Positions 11,003 to 21,415 of a DNA stretch of 47,649 nt are shown here, piece after piece. A program made the position numbers and the translations under genes. Under the pieces are notes generated by a model. It was not told the DNA's origin. It searched no databases and was given only the letters and a program-made list of their open reading frames with translations. Positions within the stretch are counted from its first letter, which is position 1. Each line of letters opens with the position of its first letter. The DNA comes from Guillardia theta CCMP2712 (Eukaryota; Cryptophyceae; Pyrenomonadales; Geminigeraceae), in the NCBI RefSeq assembly GCF_000315625.1, contig NW_005434669.1, forward strand, positions 323,558-371,206. The letters run 5' to 3'.

Positions 11003-12455
11003 TGCGGCGGAAGCGACAAGGCGGAGGCGGACAGTGGTTTTGGGGATGTAGAGATCGACAGGCTCGGGGTGGGGTGGGATTCGAGTCTGGGATTCGAGTC
11101 TGGGTAGGGTCGTATCACGGATAAGTTAGAGGTGGGGTACTCAAGGCTCTCCCTGGGAAACAATGGGGTGGTGCCATTATTACCTATCGTATCTGAGATT
11201 GAAGAGCAAACGGGGTAGGGGTTATTCATCTTGAGTGGGTGGGGTGTATCTGAATTTCAGGGCGCAGCTGCGAGCACCGGTACAAATAGAGGGATGAATA
11301 GGGTGAATCAAGGAAGGGTACACCTCTGTATCCAGTTCAAAGGGGTTGTGGGGTTGTGGGTGTCTCAGGGAGAGATCCAAGACTATAGCTTCTGATATTA
11401 GAGCAGTATACGATAATAAAGTGATGTAGACCCTATATCAATTACCCCCTTTTTAGGACAAGTTCCAGGGGGGTGGGGGTCAACAAGTATTATCAAGTCG
11501 ACCACGATTTAGTGCGACTGGCTGGCTGTAAAGGAAATTGAACTATCAGATGGGGTAGGGTGGGGTAAACTATGATTTATTGAAGGGCATATTTACTCAA
11601 TCACAATTATTTCCTTTATTCAATTTGAATATTTCAAGGAAAATGTTCAATAAATCGAAATATTATGGCAACGCGTCTGCAATGACGTGGGGTCCATCAG
11701 ACGGAGGTGGATCTACCAGGGGGTAGGAATTGAGCAGGACGATGTGTGGGGTGGGGTGTGGGTCATTTTTTCTGGAGGCAGGGGTGGGTAGAAGGTATAG
11801 TCAGCACCAAGGGTCGCATTGTTGGGGTGCAAGAGGATAAATTACCACATAGGGATTCCTGGATCCGGAAAAGCTCAGAGCGGGAGGGAACAAACAAAGT
11901 AAGACGGAGGTAAAACAAAACCATCTGGTCTTATTTTCAAAATCTTATGAGAGAATTTCGCAGAGTTCAGTAGTCCATCTCAAGTACACCATGTATGATA
12001 CAACCCTCCTGGAAATATGAAACAACACATCATCCCTACCCCCAGATATTCGCAAGACTCTGGCCACCCCTGTTGTGAGAGGATAAAAAAATCACCCACG
12101 GCTACAACCCCCTTCTGCAGACCTGGTAGTATTTAAAAAGGTTTTAAGTAATTGGTACATAATCGATGGGAAAATAGTAGTGATTTAAATCACATGAAAT
12201 AAAATAATCATTTTTAAATTATATAAGTTCATACAATCATGAGTATTATTTATATCATGGGTATTAATTATATAAGAATAACTATATGAATTTTAAACAT
12301 GTTCACAGATAGGGATACGTATCAGTACTGAGGCGCCAACAAACAGTACTATTGAGATTTCTTTAAGTACAGATATGAAAAGTACGAGCTCCGCCAGTAC
12401 CAATTTTTATAATTTACTTTTTGTAACTGGAATCCCCTACTACGACCAGTCAGGG
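11003..12455. other. Bidirectional intergenic region between PEPCK and aminotransferase
   Basis: About 1.45 kb with no supported exon. The half next to the PEPCK start is studded with G runs (GGGGTGGGG, GGGTAGGG and similar, about 11060-11830) and has a 13-bp direct repeat gattcgagtctgg at 11078-11090 and 11091-11103. The half next to the aminotransferase (about 12125-12310) is A/T-rich with TATA-like stretches. Both genes point away from it, so it should hold both promoters. Confidence 0.7.
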
Positions 12456-14775
12456 ATGTCCGCAAGCGCTACAGTCATGGCGGCCATGGCGCGCGCTTGC
12501 CTCCTGCTCGTGCTCGGCATGCAGATGGTGCATGCAGGGTCCATGTGGTCCAAGGTAGAGATGGCTCCTCCTGACCCTATCCTCGGGGTGGCTGTGGAAT
12601 ACAACAAGGATCCATCCCCGAAGAAAGTGAACTTGGGGATCGGGGCGTACAGAGACGACAATGGGAAGCCTCTTGTGCTAAAGTGTGTGAGGGAGGCTGA
12701 GAGGAAGATTGCGAATGATGAGAGCATGAACAAGGAGTACTTGCCCATTCAGGTGCATTGGAGATCTGATCCTTGCTTGCCTGCTGACATCGGATTTCTC
12801 TTGCAACCCTGTTTCTACTGTAGGGGCTCGAGAGTTTCCTGTCTCAGACCTCCAAGATCATCTTTGGCGATGAATCGCCTGCGATCAAGGAACAGAGGGT
12901 GGCGGTGGTACAGAGTCTCTCGGGGACAGGTACTCCCTGCGAGCGGGTCGCTGGTCGCCTGATGGATGAATGACAGGCGCATTGCGACTGGCTGCTGAGT
13001 TCATCGCTCTGTACTATCCTACAGCGACCGCATACATCAGGCATGGCGCATAGATGGAGCCGATGATGATGTGTGACGGCATGTTGCAGTGACCCTTCGT
13101 GGGGAAACCATCACACCATCTTCAAGAAAGCGGGTCTACAGGTGAGTTGCCCTCGACTTCAGTCACAGAGGTTTGACCCGAGGGGTTTCAGACAAAGACG
13201 TACAAGTATCTGAGCCCAGACATGAGTCTTGACTTTGATGGGATGAAGTCGGACGTGCAAGCTGCACCCAAGGTTTCAACTTGCGCGCATGATGTTGGTG
13301 TCTGCGTGTTGACATGTCGCTCAAGGGCTCGATCTTCATCTTCCACACCATTGCCCACAACCCGACGGGTGTCGATCTTTCGCATGATCAGTGGAAGGAA
13401 ATTGCCAAGGTGCCGATGACTCCATCTGCCTTTCCATCGCCTGACACTTGAACAATAAGGTTTGCCAGGAGAAGGAACATATCATCATCTTCGACACAGC
13501 TTATCAGGTACGTCTGGTTGCACACGTGAACGTCTGACGCCCGATTTCGAGTGATTTTTGCTGAATGCTTCTTGTCTTGTCTCTAGGGCTATGCTACTGG
13601 AGATCTCGAGAGCGACGCGTGGGCCGTGAAGTACTTTGCTCATGAGATGAAGATGGAACTCTTCGTGACCCAGTGAGTGCTGACGTTTTCTGCGACCTCC
13701 CTCATCCACGTCGCTCGGGTGAGTTCTTGGGCAGATCATACTCTAAGAACTTCGGACTGTACGGAGAGAGAATCGGTGCCCTCAACGTTCTTTGCAACGA
13801 CGCTGAAACGGCCGTCAAGGTACTACCACACCTTGAGCAGCGAACATGGTGTGGTTTGACTCTTCCTTTGAGGCATGACCTGGTTCAACAGGTCCAGTCA
13901 CAACTCAAAGGAGTGATTCGACCGATGTATTCCAGTCCGCAGGTCATCTCTATAGCAAACCCTGCCTGCATGACTGATGGCGGTTGCAGCTCCATGGCGC
14001 AAGGCTTGTCTCGACCGTTCTCTCGGATAACAAGGTGAAATGGGAGGAGGTTGCAACTAGATCTACTAGAGTGACACAGTCAACAGCTCAAGGACCTATG
14101 GAAAGTTGAGCTCAAGCAGATGTCGCAGAGAATCACTGAGATGCGATCTGTAATGATCCTCGCTCCCTCCCTCTTCCTTCTTTCCTCTTCCCTCCCTTGC
14201 ATCCTTGCTTCCATCCCACCTAGTGCTCTTCCACTCGCTCCCGTCCTCTCTCCTAACATCTCCCCTACATGGTTGCGGGCTACTGACTATCAATAGGCTC
14301 TTGTCCGAGAGTTGACGGCATGCCAATGTCCGTTCCCCAACGAGAAGTTCTCGAGCTGGAACCACATCGTCAAACAGGTGGGCAGCAGCTGGACATAACG
14401 AGTGGATTGGTTGATACTCAAACATCATGCTTATCTCTCCACTTAGATTGGAATGTTCGCCTACACGGGGCTCAGTGCGCAGCAGTGCGCTGTTCTGACA
14501 CAAGAGCATCACATCTACTGTACATAACGATCTCTGTTCTTCCACCTCTCATTCTCAACCTCGCAGGTACCAAGAACGGGCGGTTCTCCATGGCAGGAGT
14601 CAACCCAGGTCTGTCCTGAGCATTGCACAGTTGTCCAACTTTGCTGCCTCACTGTCATGGAAACGACCTCTACCATTTACTCGCTGTTTTGTTAAAGTTT
14701 CTACTGATACATGGATTAGGAAACGTCAAGTACATCGCGGAGAGCATGAAGCATGCCATCGAGTCTTGCAAGTGA
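12456..14775 (+). CDS. Aspartate aminotransferase (class I, PLP-dependent) with secretory-type leader
   Basis: Reaction: aspartate + 2-oxoglutarate to and from oxaloacetate + glutamate. About 16 exons, beginning 12456-12752, 12824-12929, 12977-13040, 13090-13141, 13192-13274, and ending with [18 protein letters not shown] and TGA at 14773-14775. Family blocks in order: [103 protein letters not shown] with the PLP-binding Lys; [56 protein letters not shown]. The head ([21 protein letters not shown]) is signal-peptide-like, unusual for a cytosolic enzyme and consistent with endomembrane or complex-plastid targeting. I chose ATG 12456; in-frame ATGs at 12477 and 12486 would keep the leader. One intron, 13041-13089, is GC-AG. 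It shares the metabolite oxaloacetate with its divergent neighbour. Confidence 0.93.
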
Positions 14776-15054
14776 AGTAGGCGGTGAAGGCAGCATGGAA
14801 CCTAAAGACCAGCCCATCTAAATTCTCAACACGATTCACAAACTACAAGATTTCCACACCAGCAGTCCTCCAAAATTAAAGAGAGAATTTACAAAAAAAA
14901 AATTCACTTTTCCTTCGGGTTGAAAGAATTTCCTCCCGCCGCAGCTCTAAGATTGATGGAAAAGTTATTCATGTCTTCATTCATTCAGTTGAATTGAGTT
15001 GAGTTCATTTCACCGCTGTCCAGCAGACTCCGTTCCTCATGTCTGCGCATGCAA
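14776..15054. other. Convergent 3' spacer
   Basis: A 280-bp spacer between the aminotransferase stop and the stop of the leftward Gln-rich gene. A/T-rich in its middle (about 14870-14910). It probably carries both 3' ends; no exon is seen. Confidence 0.6.
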
Positions 15055-17270
15055 TCAATCCACTAAGATTGCCTCCTCTCCGCTGTCTCCCCCGCCCTCC
15101 CTCCCTCCCTTCCCTCCGTCACCTCCCCTCCCTTGCTCGCACATCTCATCCTCCAGTACCTGACTTGTGATCGTCTGGGACTTCTCGCCTCCTGTTGCAT
15201 CCTGTCCGGCAGCTCCGGGGCCGGCAGTGACATCTGCTGGAGGGGCTTTGGAAGCATCCGAGGGCGCGACAGCAAGTTGAGTAGCAGCAGCAGCCCCCGA
15301 CTGGGGGGCTAGAGACTCGCTCGTCTTCGATGGCAGCGCAGCAGCGGTAGCGGCAGCAGGATCTGCTTCCGGCGCGGAGGCAGGAGGAGGAGGAACTAGC
15401 ACAGAGGGAGTAGACTTGTCTTGCTGAGCAGCCTCGGACTCCTTGCCCTCTCCCTTGTCAGCCTTCTTTGCTCGCGGTTTCTTGGCCTTGGCCGGCGTCC
15501 CACCAGCCTCCCCGTTGGCTGCCGCATCCCCCTCCTTCTTCGCCCTGGACTTGCGGGGTTTCTTCTCCTTGCCCTTGGAGGAGGCGTCTTTCTCTGCAGG
15601 CGCAGGCTGAGAGGACGAAGCTCCGGCGGGTTTGCTGTCTTGGAGCATCTGCGCCTTTGAGCAGTCAGTGAAGAGGAGGAGGAGGAGGAGGTGGTGGTGG
15701 TGGTTGAGGTGGTGGAGGAGCGAGTTGTTTCGAAAGGAAGAGAGGTAGCGAGGTATAATTGGAGGGATGGGGAGGGGGGGGGTTACGGATGCATAGGGAA
15801 GTTCAGCACAGAAAGGAAGGGGGGAGGAGGACCATGGATTGCTGCTGAGGAAACTGTTGCTGCTGATTTGAGTTCTGGATACCAAGAAATCAATCTTCAG
15901 ACGAAGATGGGAGATTGAGAGGGGAGAAGACGAGAAGGGAGAGGAGAGGAGAGGAGAGGAGAGGAGAGGAGAGGAGAGGAGAGGAGAGGAGAGGAGAGGA
16001 GATGAGTACCTGTTGCATCTGCGACAGGTGATACTGCAGCTGTTGCGTCTGTTGCCGCTGCTGTGCCAGCAGCTGCTGCTTCTGCTGCTCATGCTGATGC
16101 ACGAGCATGACCCGCTGGACAGCCTCGTCAGGGAGAGGAAGTGGACGAGGGAGAGCAAGATAGTGAACAAGAGGAGCGGTCAAGAGCAACAAGGAGAAAG
16201 GAGTGGGGACAGGGATGAGAGTGAGAACGACGACGAGGATCACGAGGAGGAGGAGGACAAAGGGGAGAAGGGGAGGGGGAAGGTGGAAGGGGGGGTGCAC
16301 AGAAAAGACTGACCTGGTGTTGGTATTGTTGCATCGCCAATTGTTGGTTCTGCTGCGGCTGCTGCTGGACAAAGTCCTGGAGACGCTGGAGTTCCAAACT
16401 TTGTTGCTGGAAGGAGGAAGTAGAAGAGAGGAATCAGCAAGACAGTGGAGGAAGAGAAGAACAAGATGAGGAGACAGATTCGAAAGGGGGGAAGAAGACA
16501 AGGAAAGAGCAGAGGAGAGAGGAGAGGAGAGAGAAGAGGAGAGAGAAGAGGAGAGAGAAGAGGAGAGAGACGGGAGGAGAGAGAAAAGGAGAAAGGAGGG
16601 GAGAGGGGAGGAGAGGCGATCGAGCAAGTGATGGAAGCAGAACAATACCTCCAGAAGAATTTGCTGCTGCTCGAAGTGAGCTTGATCCAGCTGTGACATC
16701 GCATCCTGAGCCTGAGACAAAAATCATCCACACTGATCCTCTTCCTCCTCCTCCTCCCCAGCCTCCCCAGCCTTCCCAGCCTCCCCCTCCTCCTCACCTG
16801 TTGCTGAGGGGCCGACTGTAGTGTCCCCGACTGGGCTATGGAGGTCGGCTGCTGCTGGAAGCTCTGCTGGCCACTCATCGTCTGGCTGGAGGGCAGCTGG
16901 AGGTTGGAGCCCAGCGGCTGAGACCCGAGCTGAGGCCCAGCAGAGAAGAGCTGCTGCTGGAAGCTCTGCTGGGAGGGGGTGGGCTGGTTCTGCTGGGAGG
17001 GGTTGGGCTGGTTCTGCTGGGGCTGGAACGGGGAAGAGACGACCTGGTTCTGCTGGGGCTGCTGGAGGGAGTTCATGATCGGAGGGTACGACTGCAGCTG
17101 GGGGGACTGCTGGAGCTGCTGCTGGGGTTGAGCGGTGGGAGCAGGTGACATCAGCTGAGGCTGCACGCTGGGCTGCGGGGCAGCTGTGAAGGAGGTGGAC
17201 ACAGGCTGCTGCATGGCGAGGCTTGACATCTGCAAGAATACGAGTCAGGAAGAGGAGACTTGAAGGTAGG

Positions 17271-17315
<45 letters not shown>

Positions 17316-18694
17316 GGAAAGGCATGGAGCAGGCGATGGGTACCGGAAGCTGGTTGTTGGCGAACGATGATTGCTGTGGATAAGACTGGAGTGGAGAAAG
17401 TGAGAGGGAGCAGGAGGAGGGGGGTCGGCATCAGGCATACCATCTGGTTCTGCTGCTGCTGCATCGCCTGCATCTGCTGCTGCAACATCTGAGTCTCTTG
17501 GGCTTGCTGGCTCTGGAGCTGTTGCCATGTTAGCACAAGGGGGGGGGAGGAGGGAGGATGCTACCTGCTGCATGTAATGCTGTTGCTGCTGCGGTGTGTA
17601 GCCCTGTTGCTGCATGACTGCTTCAGCTGACATGACATCCACCTTGCGAGTTATTCCTCCACCAATACCATCATCATCTCAATCATGGCCAGCGTCATGT
17701 CCATCAGCTGCAACATCGGCACTGACCTGGCATGCATGTTGAAGTTGCATCTGCTCCTGCATGTGCTTCTGCTGCATCTGAGAGGAATGGATGAGAACAT
17801 TGATAAGAGAACGAGGGCTTCTTCATTGATGGATAAGTGGAAGCAAGTAGCAGCAGCCATGGGAAACCACGAGCAAGAGCAGGATAGCAAATAGCAAGGG
17901 GGCAGAGAGCGGGGGAGCAGGGAGCAGGGAGCAAGGCAGGATGCAGGAGCAACGGGACATGAACAAGACAAGACAACTAGGGCTCATCTCGTGTTACCTG
18001 CTGCGCGTACTGCAACATCATCGCCTGTCGTTCACTCTGAAGGGAATCGAACAATCAGCCAGACAGATCAATGAAGAAGAGAACAGTACGGAGGAAGTGA
18101 GGGAGGTGGGAAGGGGGAGGGAGGAGAGGCAGGCAGGCAGGTAGCTCGACTCTCTACGTGACAGCACCTGTGAAGCTCCTTGCAATGCACTTGACATCTG
18201 CGATGGAGGAGTCAGACGCGTGGAAGCGGCAGACCATCTCCGACAATACCGAGAGAGAGTTGTTCGACATCTGGTTGCCCGGAAGCTGCGTCGCCATTGA
18301 GGTCTGCTGTTGAATCTGCTGCTGCAGCATCTACAGGGGAGGAGTTGGAGGGGAGGGGGAAGGTCAGACTAGCCTTTTCAAGCAAAACAAACATCACAAT
18401 CATCTGCATGCAGTACTGCTGATGGAGCTGCTGGGAATGATTCTGGTAATCCTGCAATAGCAAGCAACCATGTCAAGGTGGCCCACGAGGTCTCGTGAAG
18501 CTTCACTGTACACCTGTGACGAGCACTGCAAAGTTTGCAAGGAGTGGTCCAGCTTGCGCTGCTCCTGTACATCAAGGATGTCAGCAGGAGAGACAAGTTG
18601 GCGCAACTTTAAACCTGGAAGAACTGCTGCTGCAGATTCTGAATGGCCAGTTCCGCCTGCTGGTTGATGCTCGCGACCGTCTGGAAGGCAACTT

Positions 18695-18746
<52 letters not shown>

Positions 18747-19352
18747 GATAGAGAGACAGACAGACAGAGGGAGGAGGAGAAGGGAGAGCAAGATGTAGAG
18801 CAAGGGACAGAACAGGAAGAGGAGGGAGAGAAGGTGGGGACACATGAGCAAACGATCAGAGGGATCGACAGGGCCAAGGAAATGAAAGGGAGAAACAGGG
18901 ATAGTGATGGAACGATGAGATAAGGAAAGGATCCCGCAAGCGAGCAGCAGGGAGGAGCTGCAGGGGTGGGACGAGACCTGCTGCTGGGTCTGCATGGATG
19001 GCTGCAAGTTGGTCTGCATGGTGGGCATGGGAGTGGACAGCTGCTGCATCGGCGTGGAGAAAGTCGGCTGAGGCGGCAGCGACGTTTGAGGAGTTTGAGG
19101 CGGCAGAGCTGCTGGTGGCTGCGATGTCGCGGGCTCTTCCTCCTTCGCCTGACAGCTGGCGTGAGAACGCGAGAGGGACGGAGGGGAGGAGAGGACGGAG
19201 AGGAGAGGCGAGCGGAGGAGACAGGGGATAAAGAAACAAGTTTGAGGAAGAGAGGGCAGAGGGGAGGGGTAGGGAGGGGAGGGGAGGGGAGTTCAAGCCG
19301 AACGAAGGAGGATGGGAGAAGAATGAAGGGCAAGGTCCGGGGAAGGAGAGAA

Positions 19353-19437
<85 letters not shown>

Positions 19438-21344
19438 AAGGGTCAGGTTTCTGTCACCTTCTTTGACTTTGACTTTTTGCTCTTTCCTTCTTTCGATTCA
19501 TCCGACTTGCTTCCACCTACAGTGAACGACGATGAGGCTGGCAAAGGAGCAAGAACGCCCTCCTCACCCTTGGCAGAAGCACCCTTGCTCTGTTTCTTGG
19601 CCTTCTCCTGCTTCTCCTGCTGCCCACTTCAGTGATTGATGCAAAGATTGGGGTCAGGTCCTTACTTTCCCGTCAGAAGCTGCATTCTGTGGCTGCGGGG
19701 CTGCTGCGTTCTTTGCATCCACTTGCTGAAAGAGAAAATTTGCTCAGAAAACTCATTAACCACCGATGTCGTGCCTCATCGTCATGTCCATCACTAACAT
19801 GTTCATCATCCTCTACATTAGAGGCATCTACATCATCAACAACTACACCTAGCAAGCAAACATCCAACATTTACACATCAACCCTGCATCATCCATCGTC
19901 GTATCAACTGCCACCTCAATTGTCATCGTCACCATCATCTCCATCATCATCATCATCATTATCATTATCATCTCCACCATCATCATCTCCATCTCCATCT
20001 CTATCATCATCATCTCCACCACCACCACCACCAGTCGACGATTATGTCTGTCTATCACATTCTTGCTCTTCTGCAGTTGCATCTCCAGCAGCGCTGTCAT
20101 CCTCGGGTCTCTTGCATCTTGATTGTTTCCTGGCAGCATCGTCAACATTCCTTTCGCTGCACAGACGCTCCTCCCTCTCACCTGAGTTCACTCCCACCAC
20201 AGGGTTTCCTCCAGCAGTAGCTGGAGCTTGAGGCAGCGCTACTTGCTGCTGCAGATCAGCCGCCTGCATCATGATCAAACATCTTCATCGTGCCGAAAGC
20301 ACAAGTGACATGGTTGCTGCTGGATTTCTTTCCCGACTCTTGATCTTCATTGTCATCTGACTCTCAATCATTTCGGCAGAATCGAATCCTGCCAAGGCAT
20401 CACCTGTTGCCTTAGTTCTCCTCTTCTTGTTGGAAGGTTTCGACGCTTTTTCTTTATCGCCTGCATTATGGGTCATGAGCCATGTCAGGGAGACACATCG
20501 AGATGTAAAAGGAACGCTCGTTTAGAACCAACAAGCTCAACAAAAGATTCGGCAAATCAGTGCGAATGGAGGTGGCACAAGGAAAGAGACAAAAGTGGCG
20601 AACTATAAACATCAAATGTTTCACCTTTCTCCTCCGTTTGAGTTTTCTTTTTGGATTTCGAACTCTCCGCCGCATCGTTGGAGGCTTTCTTGTTTTTTTC
20701 TGCTTTCTCCGCTCCTTCCTTCTTCTTGCTCTGCTTCGCTGGCGGTTTTGAGCCTCGCGAGTTAGGACTTATCTCTTTCCCGGGCTTGCCGGATTTTGAT
20801 TCCTTCTTCTTGGTGTTGTTTGATACTTTTTTCTCCTCCTCTTCCTCTTCCTCTTCCTCTTCCCCCTCCTCCTCCTCCTCCTCCTCCTCCTCCTCTTCCT
20901 CCTCCCCTTCTCCCTCTTCCTCGCTCTCCTCTCCCTCCTCTTCCCCATCCTCCTCGTCCTCGTCCTCTTCTTCCTCTTCTTCCTGTAACACATGACATTC
21001 AGAACGATCGAGCGAGCGCATGGTGTCGCCACCTCATCCTCCGGCGCCTTTCTCTTCTTGGAAGAGCTCGAAGACTTCTTGTTCTTCCCATCATCCTTGC
21101 TGCCAGGGGACCCCTTACTCTTCCCTGCCCTCTTCGGGGCCTGCTTCTTAGGAGGCGTCAGGTCTTTCTTCGACGACGAGCCTCCTCCCTTGGGGCTCTT
21201 GGGAACAGCTTCCTTCTTCCCTCCCCTCGAAGGAGCTCCCTTTGACTTGCCCTTGCTCTGAATGATCGCCTGTGTCTCCATGCTCTCCCGCAGTTTCTCC
21301 GATGGTTTGTAAGGCGACTTTGCTTTTCTGCGCGGCAATGGCAT
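15055..21344 (-). CDS. Large Lys/Glu-rich and Gln-rich low-complexity protein, probably nuclear
   Basis: No enzyme or named domain recognised. Start ATG at 21342-21344 (MPLPRRKAKSPYKPSEKL), stop near 15055. Order: a Ser/Lys-rich head with KKRKAPEDE; an exon near 20990-20625 with about 40 mostly Glu residues, then Lys/Ser-rich sequence; short basic exons to 20290; then at least 18 small exons from about 20270 to 15840 dominated by Gln with Met, Ala, Ser and Pro (QQNQQLAMQQYQHQ, QTQQLQYHLSQMQQ); the largest, about 17230-16800, is P/Q/S-rich. A last block of about 180 codons (15660-15055) mixes KPRKSRAKK-type basic motifs with Ala/Pro. Introns are nearly all phase 0, and exons often end in CAG. 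Gln-rich tracts plus basic repeats recall transcription co-activators or Mediator-like scaffolds, but that is only an analogy. It converges on the aminotransferase gene. Confidence 0.6.
15941..16002. repeat. (GGAGA)n microsatellite in an intron of the Gln-rich gene
   Basis: About twelve copies of the pentamer GAGAG/GGAGA, just 3' (on the minus strand) of the exon ending SQMQQ. Confidence 0.85.
16500..16620. repeat. GAGAGAAGAG minisatellite in an intron
   Basis: Imperfect units of gagagaagag and gagaggag between two Gln-rich exons. Purine-only on the plus strand. Confidence 0.75.
17272..17314. repeat. (GGCA)n microsatellite in an intron
   Basis: About ten GGCA units in the intron between the SYPQQSSFANNQLP exon and the MSSLAMQQ exon of the Gln-rich gene. 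Confidence 0.9.
18697..18770. repeat. (ACAG)n microsatellite in an intron
   Basis: About twelve ACAG units, then degenerate copies, directly beside the acceptor of the TVASINQQAELAIQ exon of the Gln-rich gene. Confidence 0.9.
19356..19430. repeat. (GA)37 microsatellite in an intron
   Basis: An uninterrupted GA run of 75 nt in the intron between the KSKKSKSKK exon and the AKEEEPATSQPP exon of the Gln-rich gene. Confidence 0.95.
19780..20035. repeat. CATCAT/CTCCAT-type trinucleotide array in an intron
   Basis: Degenerate repeats of CAT, CATCTC and CCA filling the intron between two small exons of the Gln-rich gene. The Ser- or Met-rich frames here are repeat artefacts. Confidence 0.75.
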
Positions 21345-21365
21345 GGAATCCTGCGGGCCGCAGGG

Positions 21366-21415
21366 AACTGTCTTGCTGCAACTGAAATCAAACTGTCTTG
21401 CTGCAACTGAAACCA
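21366..21415. repeat. 25-bp tandem duplication upstream of the Gln-rich gene start
   Basis: Two adjacent copies of aactgtcttgctgcaactga plus five bases (21366-21390 and 21391-21415), differing at one position. They end about 20 bp upstream of the chosen start ATG on the minus strand, so they lie in the 5' leader or proximal promoter. If an upstream start is used they would be coding. Confidence 0.75.

Noticed and set aside
15890-16720. Long Ser/Leu/Pro open frames on the minus strand
   Set aside because: They read through introns made of purine repeats in the wrong frame; the Gln-rich exons nearby have consistent splice signals.
20557-21021. Antisense Ser/Pro-rich frames over the Glu tract
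   Set aside because: They are shadows of the poly-Glu exon of the Gln-rich gene.
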